DNA from: an uncultured Lachnospiraceae bacterium
Lineage (GTDB): Bacteria; Bacillota; Clostridia; Lachnospirales; Lachnospiraceae
Direction: 5' to 3'
DNA: 34,759 bases
NCBI GenBank assembly: GCA_910589075.1
Contig: CAJUSK010000018.1
Coordinates: 1 to 34,759 of the forward strand
Within the stretch, counting starts at the first letter, position 1; each line of letters begins with the position of its first letter. Both the position numbers and the translations under genes were made by a program. Below are positions 23,936-32,174 of this stretch, one piece after another. A model generated the notes under the pieces. That model was not told the DNA's origin. It ran no database searches and was given only the letters and a program-made list of their open reading frames with translations.

Positions 23936-25809
23936 AGTCTTCTAATTTCTCCTTCCGATTTATCAATTCTCATTACAAATCTGCATATCTTTCCAGTCGT
24001 ACCATTTACTCCATAGCGGTATGCATAATAACTATCATAGTTAAATCGCATCTTATCCTCATTCGAGTCATATGTATATGTACCACCATACAAATCAAAA
24101 TAATAATACCCTTCTGTCATGCCATAGCTGTCAATTCGTTCTACATATTCATATTTGTCCTTTTGTTTGGAATTCCATTCATAAATGTGCAAAGGCTTCT
24201 GAAATCCTTCTGGTACTTTTGGATCTTTTACAGCCAGGGATTCAAACAGTTCGTTTCCCACTTGAGGATACACTTCCTGCAAAAGAAGACGCACGGCTTC
24301 TTCTTCCGAAATACATATTTCTTCTGTTGCTTTTTCCTTGGCTTCATCAATTACATACTCTACAGGTACTTCTATCAAAATATAATCCCCTGTCAGCAAA
24401 GGAGCAGAATCTATCTTAAAACTGAGCAACAATGTATCAGGTGTGACACAGAAAGTATAGTAATATTCCTTTCCTGTTAATCCAATTAAATCACAATATG
24501 CATCCGGCATTCTTTCCCTCACTTCTTCTTTCGTAATTTCATCCTTTTCCAGTAATGGCTCCATAAAATCCTCTGCCTTTAAAAGCCTTTCTGCAAATCT
24601 ATTCTCTGTCTTTATAAAATCTTCCAGTTCCATTTTCTCAGCATTTACAAGGTCTATTGTTATACCATGCACATGGCTGGATACTTCCAGTTCGTAACCT
24701 GTCTGAGACTCTCCCTCATAAAGGATACTCAATATCTCCGGAGTCCGCATAATAACCAGAAAATCCAGATGATACATACAATCCCATCCATACAAATCCT
24801 GCGCATACAAACCAATTTCATTTTCTTCCAAATCAGCCAATATCAATCGGTTTATGGCCTTTTCTTTCTCTTTATCACGCATCCCCGCAATCTGCGGATA
24901 CTTGATAACATTTACCTCCTTATCTGCAATCCCGTCATACGTCTGGGCCATGATCATATATGGTCTGTGCATTTCTGCATCTGTATGTATGCATTCCCCA
25001 TTCAAATATTCTTCTCTGGGTACCTCTATCAGCTCATAATTCTGATCGCTTTCTTTATCTCCAACACTGATAATAAATGTATCAGGCGTTACACAATACG
25101 TATAATAATACGCATTATTTATCAGTTCCGGCAGATTTTCATCTACTCTGACGATTCTTTCTCTCAATTCTTTTTTTGTCAGTATACCGCCTTCATACAA
25201 CGGACTTTTATCATATTCTACAGACTGCTTCATCCACTTTAAAAATGTTTCATTGATCTCCGTAAAGTCTGTCAGTTCCAGCTTTTTTGCATTTACAAGG
25301 TCAATGGTAATTGTATGAATATTACTATTGTTTCGATAATTATTTTCAGGGTCAGGAAGAAACATCCTCCTGGATGTCCCCTGATACAGAATGCTTAACA
25401 CCTCCGGACTTTGCAGTGTAATCTCATACTCCAGATTCAGTTGGTATACATCACAGTTTAAAAACGCAGCAGCTTCGCTTCCCAGTTCTCCTTCGATCAA
25501 ATCGTTTAAAATCAGATCATTTATCTCCTTTTCTTTCTCCTTATCACCCATCCCTGCAATCTGCGGATATGCAGCGCAAATCCTGTCCCTGCTGTTCATG
25601 ACCTGTGAGGTATAATATTCTGTCCTAATCGTATAGTTTCCATCGACGCCTTTTGTATCATCTGATCCTGATATACTTTGATTTTTCTCAAAGTCCATAC
25701 TGCCTTCATTTATCTCCTGCATACCACCCGATAAAAAATCTGGTTCCTTTGATGCACATCCTGAAAGTAAAATGGATATTGACAAAATGAATACCGCTAT
25801 TTTTTTCAT
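23932..25809 (-). CDS. Lipoprotein with two RsiV-like (DUF4163/DUF3298-type) repeats
   Basis: The product has 625 aa. The lipobox ILLSGC, with its cysteine near residue 18, predicts a lipid anchor outside the membrane. Two homologous repeats follow at about residues 75-275 and 290-500. Both begin YPQIAGM.DKEKEK.IN.LIL, continue with SPEVLSILYQG or TPEILSILYEG and HTITIDLVNAKKLEL or HGITIDLVNAEKMEL, and end YYYTFCVTPDT. This is the DUF4163/DUF3298 arrangement of RsiV, whose ectodomain binds lysozyme (established knowledge). A third C-terminal module is shared with the 466-aa neighbour. GGGAGG precedes the ATG. The gene lies 50 bases after a PAAR-lysozyme effector gene, making it a strong candidate for lysozyme-binding immunity (inference). 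Confidence 0.78.
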   Translation of the reverse strand: MKKIAVFILSISILLSGCASKEPDFLSGGMQEINEGSMDFEKNQSISGSDDTKGVDGNYTIRTEYYTSQVMNSRDRICAAYPQIAGMGDKEKEKEINDLILNDLIEGELGSEAAAFLNCDVYQLNLEYEITLQSPEVLSILYQGTSRRMFLPDPENNYRNNSNIHTITIDLVNAKKLELTDFTEINETFLKWMKQSVEYDKSPLYEGGILTKKELRERIVRVDENLPELINNAYYYTYCVTPDTFIISVGDKESDQNYELIEVPREEYLNGECIHTDAEMHRPYMIMAQTYDGIADKEVNVIKYPQIAGMRDKEKEKAINRLILADLEENEIGLYAQDLYGWDCMYHLDFLVIMRTPEILSILYEGESQTGYELEVSSHVHGITIDLVNAEKMELEDFIKTENRFAERLLKAEDFMEPLLEKDEITKEEVRERMPDAYCDLIGLTGKEYYYTFCVTPDTLLLSFKIDSAPLLTGDYILIEVPVEYVIDEAKEKATEEICISEEEAVRLLLQEVYPQVGNELFESLAVKDPKVPEGFQKPLHIYEWNSKQKDKYEYVERIDSYGMTEGYYYFDLYGGTYTYDSNEDKMRFNYDSYYAYRYGVNGTTGKICRFVMRIDKSEGEIRRL

Positions 25810-25859
25810 GAAACCCTCCCAAATTAACTAAGTATCCAGTTTGAATTAAAAATTATATC

Positions 25860-27362
25860 TTAACTCGTTAGATTTTCTAATACACCAAATATCCTTTTCC
25901 ACTTTTGGGCATTGCTTTTCCTTTCTTTTAATGCTTCTACTCCAGGTCTTTCATAACACTTCATAAAAACTTCAGCTAAATAACCAACTTCCTCTTCAGA
26001 TTTTGTAAACTCTTGAAAACTCATTCTCGAACTGTGCCTATCCTTATCCCAAATTAAGTTTTCCGTTTCATGTTTTACTTCATAAAAAATTCGTTCCAAC
26101 TGACAATCAATATCATCATCTTCTACTCCATTAGCATATTCATTTTTCCATGCTGTATACTTAGTTTTGGGTGTCCATTGCGTCAATCCAAATCCCTTTT
26201 CATCATCTGATTTACCATTAATTTTTTCCAAAAAAGCGGGGCTAAATTGACTTTCCCTTTCCATATTCCCAAAGATTCCAAAAATAGCATTATCTGTCCA
26301 TCCTTCCATTTTGAATTTGCTATATATGTATCTAGCATTCACTAATTGCTGAGCTGGCGTCATACTTTTACTTTCTTTATATATTTCACTCTTATCCACG
26401 GTTTTCTGAGAAACCGATTCGGTAAATTCTTTAACAATCCATCCTTGTACCCAACACCACAAATCAGGATTATTTATATTCTCATCATTACCTTTTTCTT
26501 CAAAATTTTCAAAGTAACTTACCCTAATCCATTCATATTGTTCTCTTACCTCATTTTCATTTGAATGTTTAATCAGTATTTGATCTTTTGTAATAGCTTT
26601 AATGCTATTTCCACCAGGTTCTTCTCTTATATTTGCCGATTTTATATTTATCAAAAGTTCTTCTATTTCCTCCTCTTTTTCCTCCACCTCAACAACCGTA
26701 ATCACACCGCCATAAATACATGTCAAATAAGCCCCGCTTTTCAGCGCTTCCACAGTCCCTTCATCTCTTGTTTCCAGATAGATTCGGCTGTCATTCTGTA
26801 TCCAGCGTTTTCCCAATACAGGCATACACTGATATTTGCCGTCACTGTTTAAAAACGGATAATGTGTCCATTCCGGACTTTTTACTGGTATCGGACTTAT
26901 ACACGTTCCGAATCCCTGTATATTTTCCGGTTTACAGTCCTTGCAGCTCATAACAGGCTCGTTTCCCGACTCCACTCCATGATCCAGGCACATATCTATT
27001 TGTAAAAGTCTGCTCCCTTTTCCACACATCAAAACCGACTTCCGTTTAACAAGTTCCTCCTGTTTCATTTCACTGTAAAATTCAGCATGCTTCGCCATTA
27101 AGTCAAGAGCAATCTCCTCTGCAATTTTTTCCTTGTTCTCAAGCCCTGCAGCGGAATCTGCTATGGACATATAACTTTCAAACAAGAAAGATCCATACTC
27201 CCTTTTAACAAGAACTTCTCTGGACAGTTTCGCATCTATTATTTTTGCTGCAACGGCTTTCGGCAGACTGTCGATTTCAAACAGTCTCGCATCTATTATT
27301 TTCGCTGCACCGGCTTTCGGCAGACTGTCAGTATCCATATGGCTTTTCTCTCTCCCATTCAT
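25860..27362 (-). CDS. PAAR-like (DUF4280-type) + SH3-like + phage-tail-lysozyme effector
   Basis: The product has 500 aa. An N-terminal tandem 19-residue repeat (DSLPKAGAAKIIDARL, DSLPKAVAAKIIDAKL) and a helical segment precede the PAAR-like domain at about 105-225. That domain has SVLMCGKGSRLLQIDM, GFGTCISPIPV, CMPVLGKRW and a closing YLTCIYGGVITVVE. Residues about 236-315 look like a bacterial SH3 wall-binding domain (NIKSANIREEPGGNSIKAIT, then WCWVQGWIV). Residues about 340-480 match the phage tail lysozyme family: IFGIFGNMERESQFSPAFL and KGFGLTQWTPKTKYTAW, with Glu370 in ERES the likely catalytic residue. Predicted role: a spike-tip wall hydrolase. It has AGAGGG seven bases before the ATG. 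It follows an Eag-like gene and precedes the RsiV-like lipoprotein. The coding sequence after the PAAR part is very AT-rich. Confidence 0.82.
   Translation of the reverse strand: MNGREKSHMDTDSLPKAGAAKIIDARLFEIDSLPKAVAAKIIDAKLSREVLVKREYGSFLFESYMSIADSAAGLENKEKIAEEIALDLMAKHAEFYSEMKQEELVKRKSVLMCGKGSRLLQIDMCLDHGVESGNEPVMSCKDCKPENIQGFGTCISPIPVKSPEWTHYPFLNSDGKYQCMPVLGKRWIQNDSRIYLETRDEGTVEALKSGAYLTCIYGGVITVVEVEEKEEEIEELLINIKSANIREEPGGNSIKAITKDQILIKHSNENEVREQYEWIRVSYFENFEEKGNDENINNPDLWCWVQGWIVKEFTESVSQKTVDKSEIYKESKSMTPAQQLVNARYIYSKFKMEGWTDNAIFGIFGNMERESQFSPAFLEKINGKSDDEKGFGLTQWTPKTKYTAWKNEYANGVEDDDIDCQLERIFYEVKHETENLIWDKDRHSSRMSFQEFTKSEEEVGYLAEVFMKCYERPGVEALKERKSNAQKWKRIFGVLENLTS
27231..27329. repeat. 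57-bp-period tandem repeat at the effector N-terminus
   Basis: A core of about 42 bases starting CGCATCTATTATTTT occurs at 27231 and again at 27288 with few mismatches. The 57-base period equals 19 codons and keeps the frame, doubling the SLPKA..AKIIDA element. Confidence 0.9.
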
Positions 27363-27396
27363 ATATGTTCCCTCTTCTCCTGTATTCTTCAGTCGA

Positions 27397-27975
27397 TTAT
27401 GTTTCCTTCTCTTCCACAGTCATAAAACATAATTCCACAATGTCCTTCCAATCCTCCGCATTTCTGTCCGGACAGTTAAAAATTCCATGTAACACCGCCC
27501 TGCGCAGTCGGATCAGGTACATTCGGTTATAGCTTTGCCCATCCAGAGCATATCCGCGAAAATCAAACCTGCACAGTTCATTTCCCTGGCTGGTTACGCC
27601 ATCATCCAGTCTGTTTTTTATTTTTATAGCTGGATTGACATTGCACAACGCATTCCTGAATTGTCTCGCCATAGCTTTGATGTCGCCATCCTCCACCGCA
27701 ACAGGCAGTCTGCTGAATCCGAAATTTACCATACTGTCCAGGCTTGTAAACAGGTAATCAGGCGCATTTCTGGACGGATATTTTGCATTTTTTACAATTT
27801 CCGGCATCGGGACAAACCTTTCCGGCAGATATATGCTGATATGTATATCCGGCAGTACCATTTGCTGAAAAGTAATCAATTCATCTCCCACATAAATACC
27901 GGTTTCCAATGTAGTATATTTTTTACGTTCTTTTTCCCGTCTCATTTCCAATATTTTTTCATCGTAATACTCCAT
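27397..27975 (-). CDS. Eag/DcrB-like (DUF1795-type) putative effector chaperone, cassette 2
   Basis: The product has 192 aa, paralogous along its length to the 191-aa protein at 15382. Both share a charged N-terminal helix (EKILEMRREKERKKY against EEILKKREERKREKY), TTLETGIYVGDELITFQ, a MP-containing strand region, and the closing GIFNCPDRNAEDWKDIVELC. The DUF1795/Eag assignment is by eye. GGGGGA precedes the ATG. Here it sits directly before the PAAR-lysozyme effector, 34 bases apart, whereas in cassette 1 it precedes the VgrG pair. Association with a PAAR effector in both cassettes supports a loading or stabilising role (inference). No membrane segment. Confidence 0.52.
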   Translation of the reverse strand: MEYYDEKILEMRREKERKKYTTLETGIYVGDELITFQQMVLPDIHISIYLPERFVPMPEIVKNAKYPSRNAPDYLFTSLDSMVNFGFSRLPVAVEDGDIKAMARQFRNALCNVNPAIKIKNRLDDGVTSQGNELCRFDFRGYALDGQSYNRMYLIRLRRAVLHGIFNCPDRNAEDWKDIVELCFMTVEEKET

Positions 27976-27995
27976 TTTTATCCCCCTTCAAACGA

Positions 27996-29581
27996 TTACC
28001 CCTGGCAGACATTTAATTCATCCGGTGTACTGACAGTAATTCTGCGCGCTTTTATTTTCACCTCATCCACAGCGGAAATATACAGTTTATTTGAGCTGCT
28101 AAACAGAATATTTTCATTGCACAGTGACAGATGGCAGCTATTTTTCTGAAAGAAATCAATGCTGTCCCCAAACAGATGCACGCTGTTTCCATATACTGTA
28201 TCAACATATTTATCTGTACTGTATGTCTGATGTCTGATTCCGTTTGGCAGACAGTGCAGGATATATCCTTCCCGCCCGCCTTCCCTGCAAAAATGCAATG
28301 CGACACGGGCGCCTTTTTCAGGCATGGCGTACAGGGAATTGCCCGTTTCCGGATAATAGGGATACGCATAACCGTCCGTGGAAATTCCTCTGTCTATATC
28401 CAGTGAAACCTTCAGTCGGTCCTGGTATACCGCCTCCACCGTTCCCATCAGTTCCAGACCTGCAAAACCGTTATGTTCGATCCGTTCATATATGTCCTGT
28501 TCCTTCAACCGATATGTAAAAATCAGCTCTCCGTTTTTAAAAATTGCTTCCACGCTGCAGATTCTCATATTGCGTCCAAGGAATACTGTCTGGTCGCCGA
28601 TTTTATAGAAATTTCTGCTTTCTGTCTGATAGCTGATCTCTGTCTGTTCACCCTTTTTTACATCGCAACTAAATCTGTTTTCTGAAAATGCAGGGATATG
28701 ACTGCCTTTGCGCATGCCAAACCACAGATTGGGTCTTCCCGTTATAATATCTGGAATTACACACGTTCCCAGATATCTGGCCAGGCGCATGACAAATTCC
28801 CATACCGTTTCCCCGTAGCGAATCAATGGCGTTTCCATTTTGTTCTCTTTCCCGGCTGTACAAATTACCTGTCCGCCGCTTTGCTGAATCGCTTCTTTCA
28901 CGGTTTTGGCATACGTATTCTCCACATTCTGAAAAGACCGGCTCTCTCTGCGCTTGTCCAACATACAGGAGGCAGATTTTGCTTCCAGATATACTTTTTC
29001 AAAGTTTCCTTCCGATTCTGTTTTCAGCACTGTTATATATCCCCAGAAAATATTCTGCTCTCCATCGGCAGTATCCAGACATATTTTTATTTTGCTTTCA
29101 TATATCTGTTCGCATACAGCTTCCCATCCCTTTTGTATAGAACCGCTCAGTTCCAGATGTGCATGCCTGTTTGGTTTCCAGTCCAGATAAAAATACGAGA
29201 CAGTCTGATCTCTTTTCCCTCCCGGTTTCTCCAGGACTTACACTCCGGTTTTCTCCGATATGCCGCATCCGCTTCATGATATGCATTTGCCACATAGGCT
29301 TCCTGCTCATTTTCCGTCGGAAAACAGATTCTGACCCGGTCACCGATTTCCGGCATACAATACCAGCCTGCCATATCAGAAGAAGAATACACAGTGGCAT
29401 AAGTAAACCAACACGCCCCTGACCGCGCTTTATTTTCATCTTCCAATATCTCCAATTTCACTTTTTCTTCTTTGACATCCAATACTTTCCCAAATAATGT
29501 GACTCCGGATATTTTCTCATTGTATTGTAAAGGGACACAAAAACCGTTTTTAGGCTTCATGAAATCGTTTTTGTATACCAT
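27996..29581 (-). pseudogene. Collapsed VgrG pair (two spike remnants joined out of frame)
   Basis: Positions 29581-29210 encode the OB-fold half of a first-type VgrG (GWYCMPEIGDRVRICFPTEN, KSWRNREGKEI), matching residues about 275-380 of the protein at 13994. Near 29205 the frame shifts. The new frame reads QTVSYFYLDWKPNRHAHLEL and continues to the stop at 27996 as a second-type VgrG (ESRSFQNVENTYAKTVKEA, RYGETVWEFVMRLARYLG), matching the protein at 12271 without its first 20 residues and its C-terminal extension. So the first gene lost its hub half and its beta-helix, and the second lost its start. A GTG at 29030 could still give a 344-aa N-truncated product. No ribosome site is evident at the 29581 ATG. 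Unless frameshifting rescues it, this cassette lacks its own spike. Confidence 0.8.
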
Positions 29582-29621
29582 TCAAATTTTTCCAAAGTAT
29601 CAAATCTCTTTCATCACTCTA

Positions 29622-30290
29622 TCAATTATGTTCTTCTTCATACATGGATGCATTTTCAATAAACGATACTCTTTTCATGAAATATTCATACGCCATATAT
29701 TCTGTAACCAGAGTATTATTATCAATAATATAAAACGTATCTCCAAATACATTCCCCTGCTTTTTTCCATCAGCAAAAACATAATTAAAATAGTTTCCTT
29801 TTATTCCAAGCGAATTGACTGATAAAGAACGTTTTCCCAAATAATTTTGCTCTTTTTTCAAAACCGGTATAATACTGATTTTATAAATCGGATTCTCTAA
29901 TACCAAATGATTGTTATTCAAAATACCGTCTTTTCCATAGCTGACACGCATTCCTATAAAGGATTCAGCATTTTTTTCTATATTATTGTTATCTTCATCC
30001 ACTGGAATTTCAGCTGTATAATTTAAATATTCTTTCACCTCCCATTCTCCATAAAAAAGTTTATACCCGTCGTTAGCCACTTCTATTGCTACAAAATCAT
30101 TTATATTTGACAGCCTTCTACTATTTGTTTTATAATTTATTAATTCACATTGCAAAATCTCTTCTTTTAGATTGCAATATATATTGCTTTTATTATTTAA
30201 ACAATGAAGAAGAAAAACATTGCATGCTACAGATAGCAGAATCGTAAATAACAATATATAAACACCATTTCTTTTCATCTGATGATCCAT
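29622..30290 (-). CDS. Membrane-anchored AT-rich protein of unknown function (222 aa)
   Basis: The product has 222 aa. I prefer the ATG at 30290, which has GGGAG eight bases upstream; it overlaps the upstream stop by 16 bases. One N-terminal membrane segment (VYILLFTILLSVACNVFLLH) places the rest outside. The ectodomain is rich in Asn, Tyr and Ile, with VDEDNNNIEKN mid-way and a YNYVFADGKKQGNVFG-like strand region toward the end. I recognise no family. The base composition is much more AT-rich than in the FHA/PP2C genes upstream, which hints at separate acquisition. It sits where the hub half of a VgrG gene was lost, so its insertion may be tied to that loss. An orphan immunity-type protein is possible. 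Confidence 0.6.
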   Translation of the reverse strand: MDHQMKRNGVYILLFTILLSVACNVFLLHCLNNKSNIYCNLKEEILQCELINYKTNSRRLSNINDFVAIEVANDGYKLFYGEWEVKEYLNYTAEIPVDEDNNNIEKNAESFIGMRVSYGKDGILNNNHLVLENPIYKISIIPVLKKEQNYLGKRSLSVNSLGIKGNYFNYVFADGKKQGNVFGDTFYIIDNNTLVTEYMAYEYFMKRVSFIENASMYEEEHN

Positions 30291-30742
30291 TTCAAACACT
30301 CCCGTCTGTGCAAATCACGAACCCAGAAAAGATTTCTGTTCAGGCGCAGCGCCTTTCCCTGATTTGCCGCCTCATCCACTTCACTTTCTTTCAGGTATTC
30401 TTTCCTGCAAATGCGAATATCCCCGGTTTCGTCCAACACCGGAAGATAGTACAGTCTTGATTCATTGTTTATCTGATCCAGCAAAATCACCTGCCGGAAA
30501 AAACAGCGTTCCCTGTACATTTTGATGACATCCTTAACCACAGGCGAAACCAGCAGAAAAGGAAAGAGTATCACATCCGTAAATACGGTATCTTCCGCCG
30601 GTTCAATGGTGAATAACTGCATCTTTGGTATTTTGGGAAATCTGTCTATCCGGATATTCCGCACATCAAACGCTTGAGACCATCCCACAAGCCTAGGTGC
30701 ACACACAAGTACAGGCGTATCAATCATTTCAAAATAAATCAT
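30275..30742 (-). CDS. Imm11/DUF1629-like protein, cassette 2
   Basis: The product has 155 aa from the ATG at 30742, with GGAGGGG upstream; a GTG eight codons earlier has no site. The core QLFTIEPAEDTVFTDVILFP and FLLVSPVVKDVIKMYRERCF, with a YYLPVLDE strand, aligns with the 182-aa protein at 15960 (LLFMVEPNTQMTFTDVVNFP, FMVSSMVREAVLRYEPFMR). The pattern is that of Imm11/DUF1629 (by eye). Like its paralogue it stands ahead of a spike gene position, here the collapsed VgrG pair. Its conservation in both cassettes suggests a function tied to the spike, whether immunity or assembly. It is cytoplasmic and spaced 17 bases from the PP2C gene, so it is probably co-transcribed with the control module. 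Confidence 0.5.
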   Translation of the reverse strand: MIYFEMIDTPVLVCAPRLVGWSQAFDVRNIRIDRFPKIPKMQLFTIEPAEDTVFTDVILFPFLLVSPVVKDVIKMYRERCFFRQVILLDQINNESRLYYLPVLDETGDIRICRKEYLKESEVDEAANQGKALRLNRNLFWVRDLHRRECLKWIIR

Positions 30743-30759
30743 CCCGTCCCCTCCTTCTT

Positions 30760-31599
30760 TTAACACCGGATCATCACTACCGCCCCATTATCTTTCCCTT
30801 CCTTATCACTTCTGTTCACCAGTTCAATGATTCTGTATGCTTTCTCCTGACAGGATCCACTGCCGTCCAGACAGTCTTCCATATCCTTCCAGCGAACGGT
30901 TTCATACAGTCCGTCGCTCATCAGCAGTATGTATTCCCCGCCATGCAGAATGATGGGCGTATCAAAAAATTCAATATCCCGAAAACCATCCTGTCCCACA
31001 AAGTTATACAGGCGATGTCGATCCAGCAGTGACACAGCCTCTTCTCTGGTGAGTTTCCCTTCTTCATATTTCTGCCGGGCCAGTACGCTGATGGTATGTC
31101 CGCTCGTTACAGGTGTCAGTTCATGATTCCGGAATACGGCTGCCTGCACATTGCCTGCAGCCGCATAATAGAGACGGCGGTTCTGAATCACCACGGCAGC
31201 TACACAGGCACTGCCCTGTTCATCTTCCAGATGATGCAATATCTCCCTGTTTGCCCCCTGAAAGGCTTTTCTCAGGGAGTACTGAGGTTTATAAAATGTG
31301 CTTCTGTCCTCAAACACATCCAGGAATGTCTGCACGGCAATGCGCGCCGCAATTTTTCCCCCGAATGCTTTCCCCATACCGTCGGCCAGGACTGCCATAA
31401 TCCCTTCGCTGGTCTCCATAATGCCGAATTCGTCTTCCTGCACTTCTCTGTCACCGATGGTTTTGGATGTTCCGGTTTCATACCGGGATTGCCGCTCATA
31501 TCCTCTCTGTGCTGCAAGGCATGCCATCCACAGCCTGGCCGCAAGCAGCACAGTGCCGGCCGCAAGTAGCAGAAAAAGAATGATTTCGGGAATTGTCAT
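30760..31599 (-). CDS. Membrane-anchored PP2C-type Ser/Thr phosphatase
   Basis: The product has 279 aa. The ATG at 31599 overlaps the upstream stop as ATGA, with GGAGG six to nine bases ahead. Residues about 5-32 form a membrane anchor. The PP2C motifs follow in order: GDREVQEDEFGI, VLADGMGKAFGGKIAARIAV (the metal-binding Asp-Gly), GSACVAAVV, YYAAAGNVQAAVF, YILLMSDGLYE and KDNGAVVMI. The family removes phosphate from Ser/Thr using Mn/Mg. In type VI systems PppA-type phosphatases oppose the kinase PpkA, which acts on an FHA protein (established knowledge). Two FHA genes lie directly upstream, so the same logic probably applies here (inference). No partner kinase is seen in the window. Confidence 0.88.
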   Translation of the reverse strand: MTIPEIILFLLLAAGTVLLAARLWMACLAAQRGYERQSRYETGTSKTIGDREVQEDEFGIMETSEGIMAVLADGMGKAFGGKIAARIAVQTFLDVFEDRSTFYKPQYSLRKAFQGANREILHHLEDEQGSACVAAVVIQNRRLYYAAAGNVQAAVFRNHELTPVTSGHTISVLARQKYEEGKLTREEAVSLLDRHRLYNFVGQDGFRDIEFFDTPIILHGGEYILLMSDGLYETVRWKDMEDCLDGSGSCQEKAYRIIELVNRSDKEGKDNGAVVMIRC

Positions 31600-32117
31600 A
31601 CGTCCCCTCCTCCCTTGTCTTCCCACATAAAACTTTCCCCGCAGAACGGAACGAAGGCAAATTTGCTGTCCCCCATCTCAATCACGTCAAAAGAAGCCAG
31701 CTTCTGCGGCGTATACACTGCGGCTTTATTGAGATAAACCAGACCGTTGCTGTCTCCTGGAAGAAGTACGGTTTCCTTGTTTTTGGGATCAAAAACAATC
31801 ACGCCATGGTTCCGTCTGGAAATCTTATTGTCTCCCAGTATCTGTATGTCCATATCATCCGCCCGTCCGATAAAGTTTTTTCCGGAGCGGATTTTATAAT
31901 CCTTTCCCTGCCTGGGCCCGGAAATGCATACAATCCATCCGCATACGGGAGAAGTTTCCTCCGCCAACAGCATTTCTTCCAGCGCTTCCCCGTTTTCCAT
32001 GCCGGTTTCCTTCTTTTCCTTTGTGGCAGTTTCAATGTTGCAATACGGGCAGACAGTCCCGTATCTTCTGGATGAAAACAGGTGTCCGTTCTGACACCGA
32101 ATCAGATTTCCGTTCAT
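31596..32117 (-). CDS. FHA-domain protein with N-terminal zinc-ribbon-like motif
   Basis: The product has 173 aa and starts at the ATG at 32117, with AAGGAG eight bases upstream. Residues about 8-26 (CQNGHLFSSRRYGTVCPYC) have the cysteine and histidine spacing of a small zinc ribbon. An acidic linker leads into an FHA domain, residues about 70-150, with the phosphothreonine-binding residues in place: GR in NFIGRADD, S and H in KISRRNHGVIV, and N-G in GDSNGLVYLN. FHA domains bind phosphothreonine peptides. It is translationally coupled to the PP2C gene. In type VI systems a phosphorylated FHA protein triggers assembly (established knowledge). Sharing an operon with a second FHA protein suggests a phospho-relay scaffold (inference). 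Confidence 0.85.
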   Translation of the reverse strand: MNGNLIRCQNGHLFSSRRYGTVCPYCNIETATKEKKETGMENGEALEEMLLAEETSPVCGWIVCISGPRQGKDYKIRSGKNFIGRADDMDIQILGDNKISRRNHGVIVFDPKNKETVLLPGDSNGLVYLNKAAVYTPQKLASFDVIEMGDSKFAFVPFCGESFMWEDKGGGDV

Positions 32118-32174
32118 TTCTTTAGCTCCTTTTCCATCTTGGATTTTTCATTTGTCCGGCTGATCCGCCGGTTT

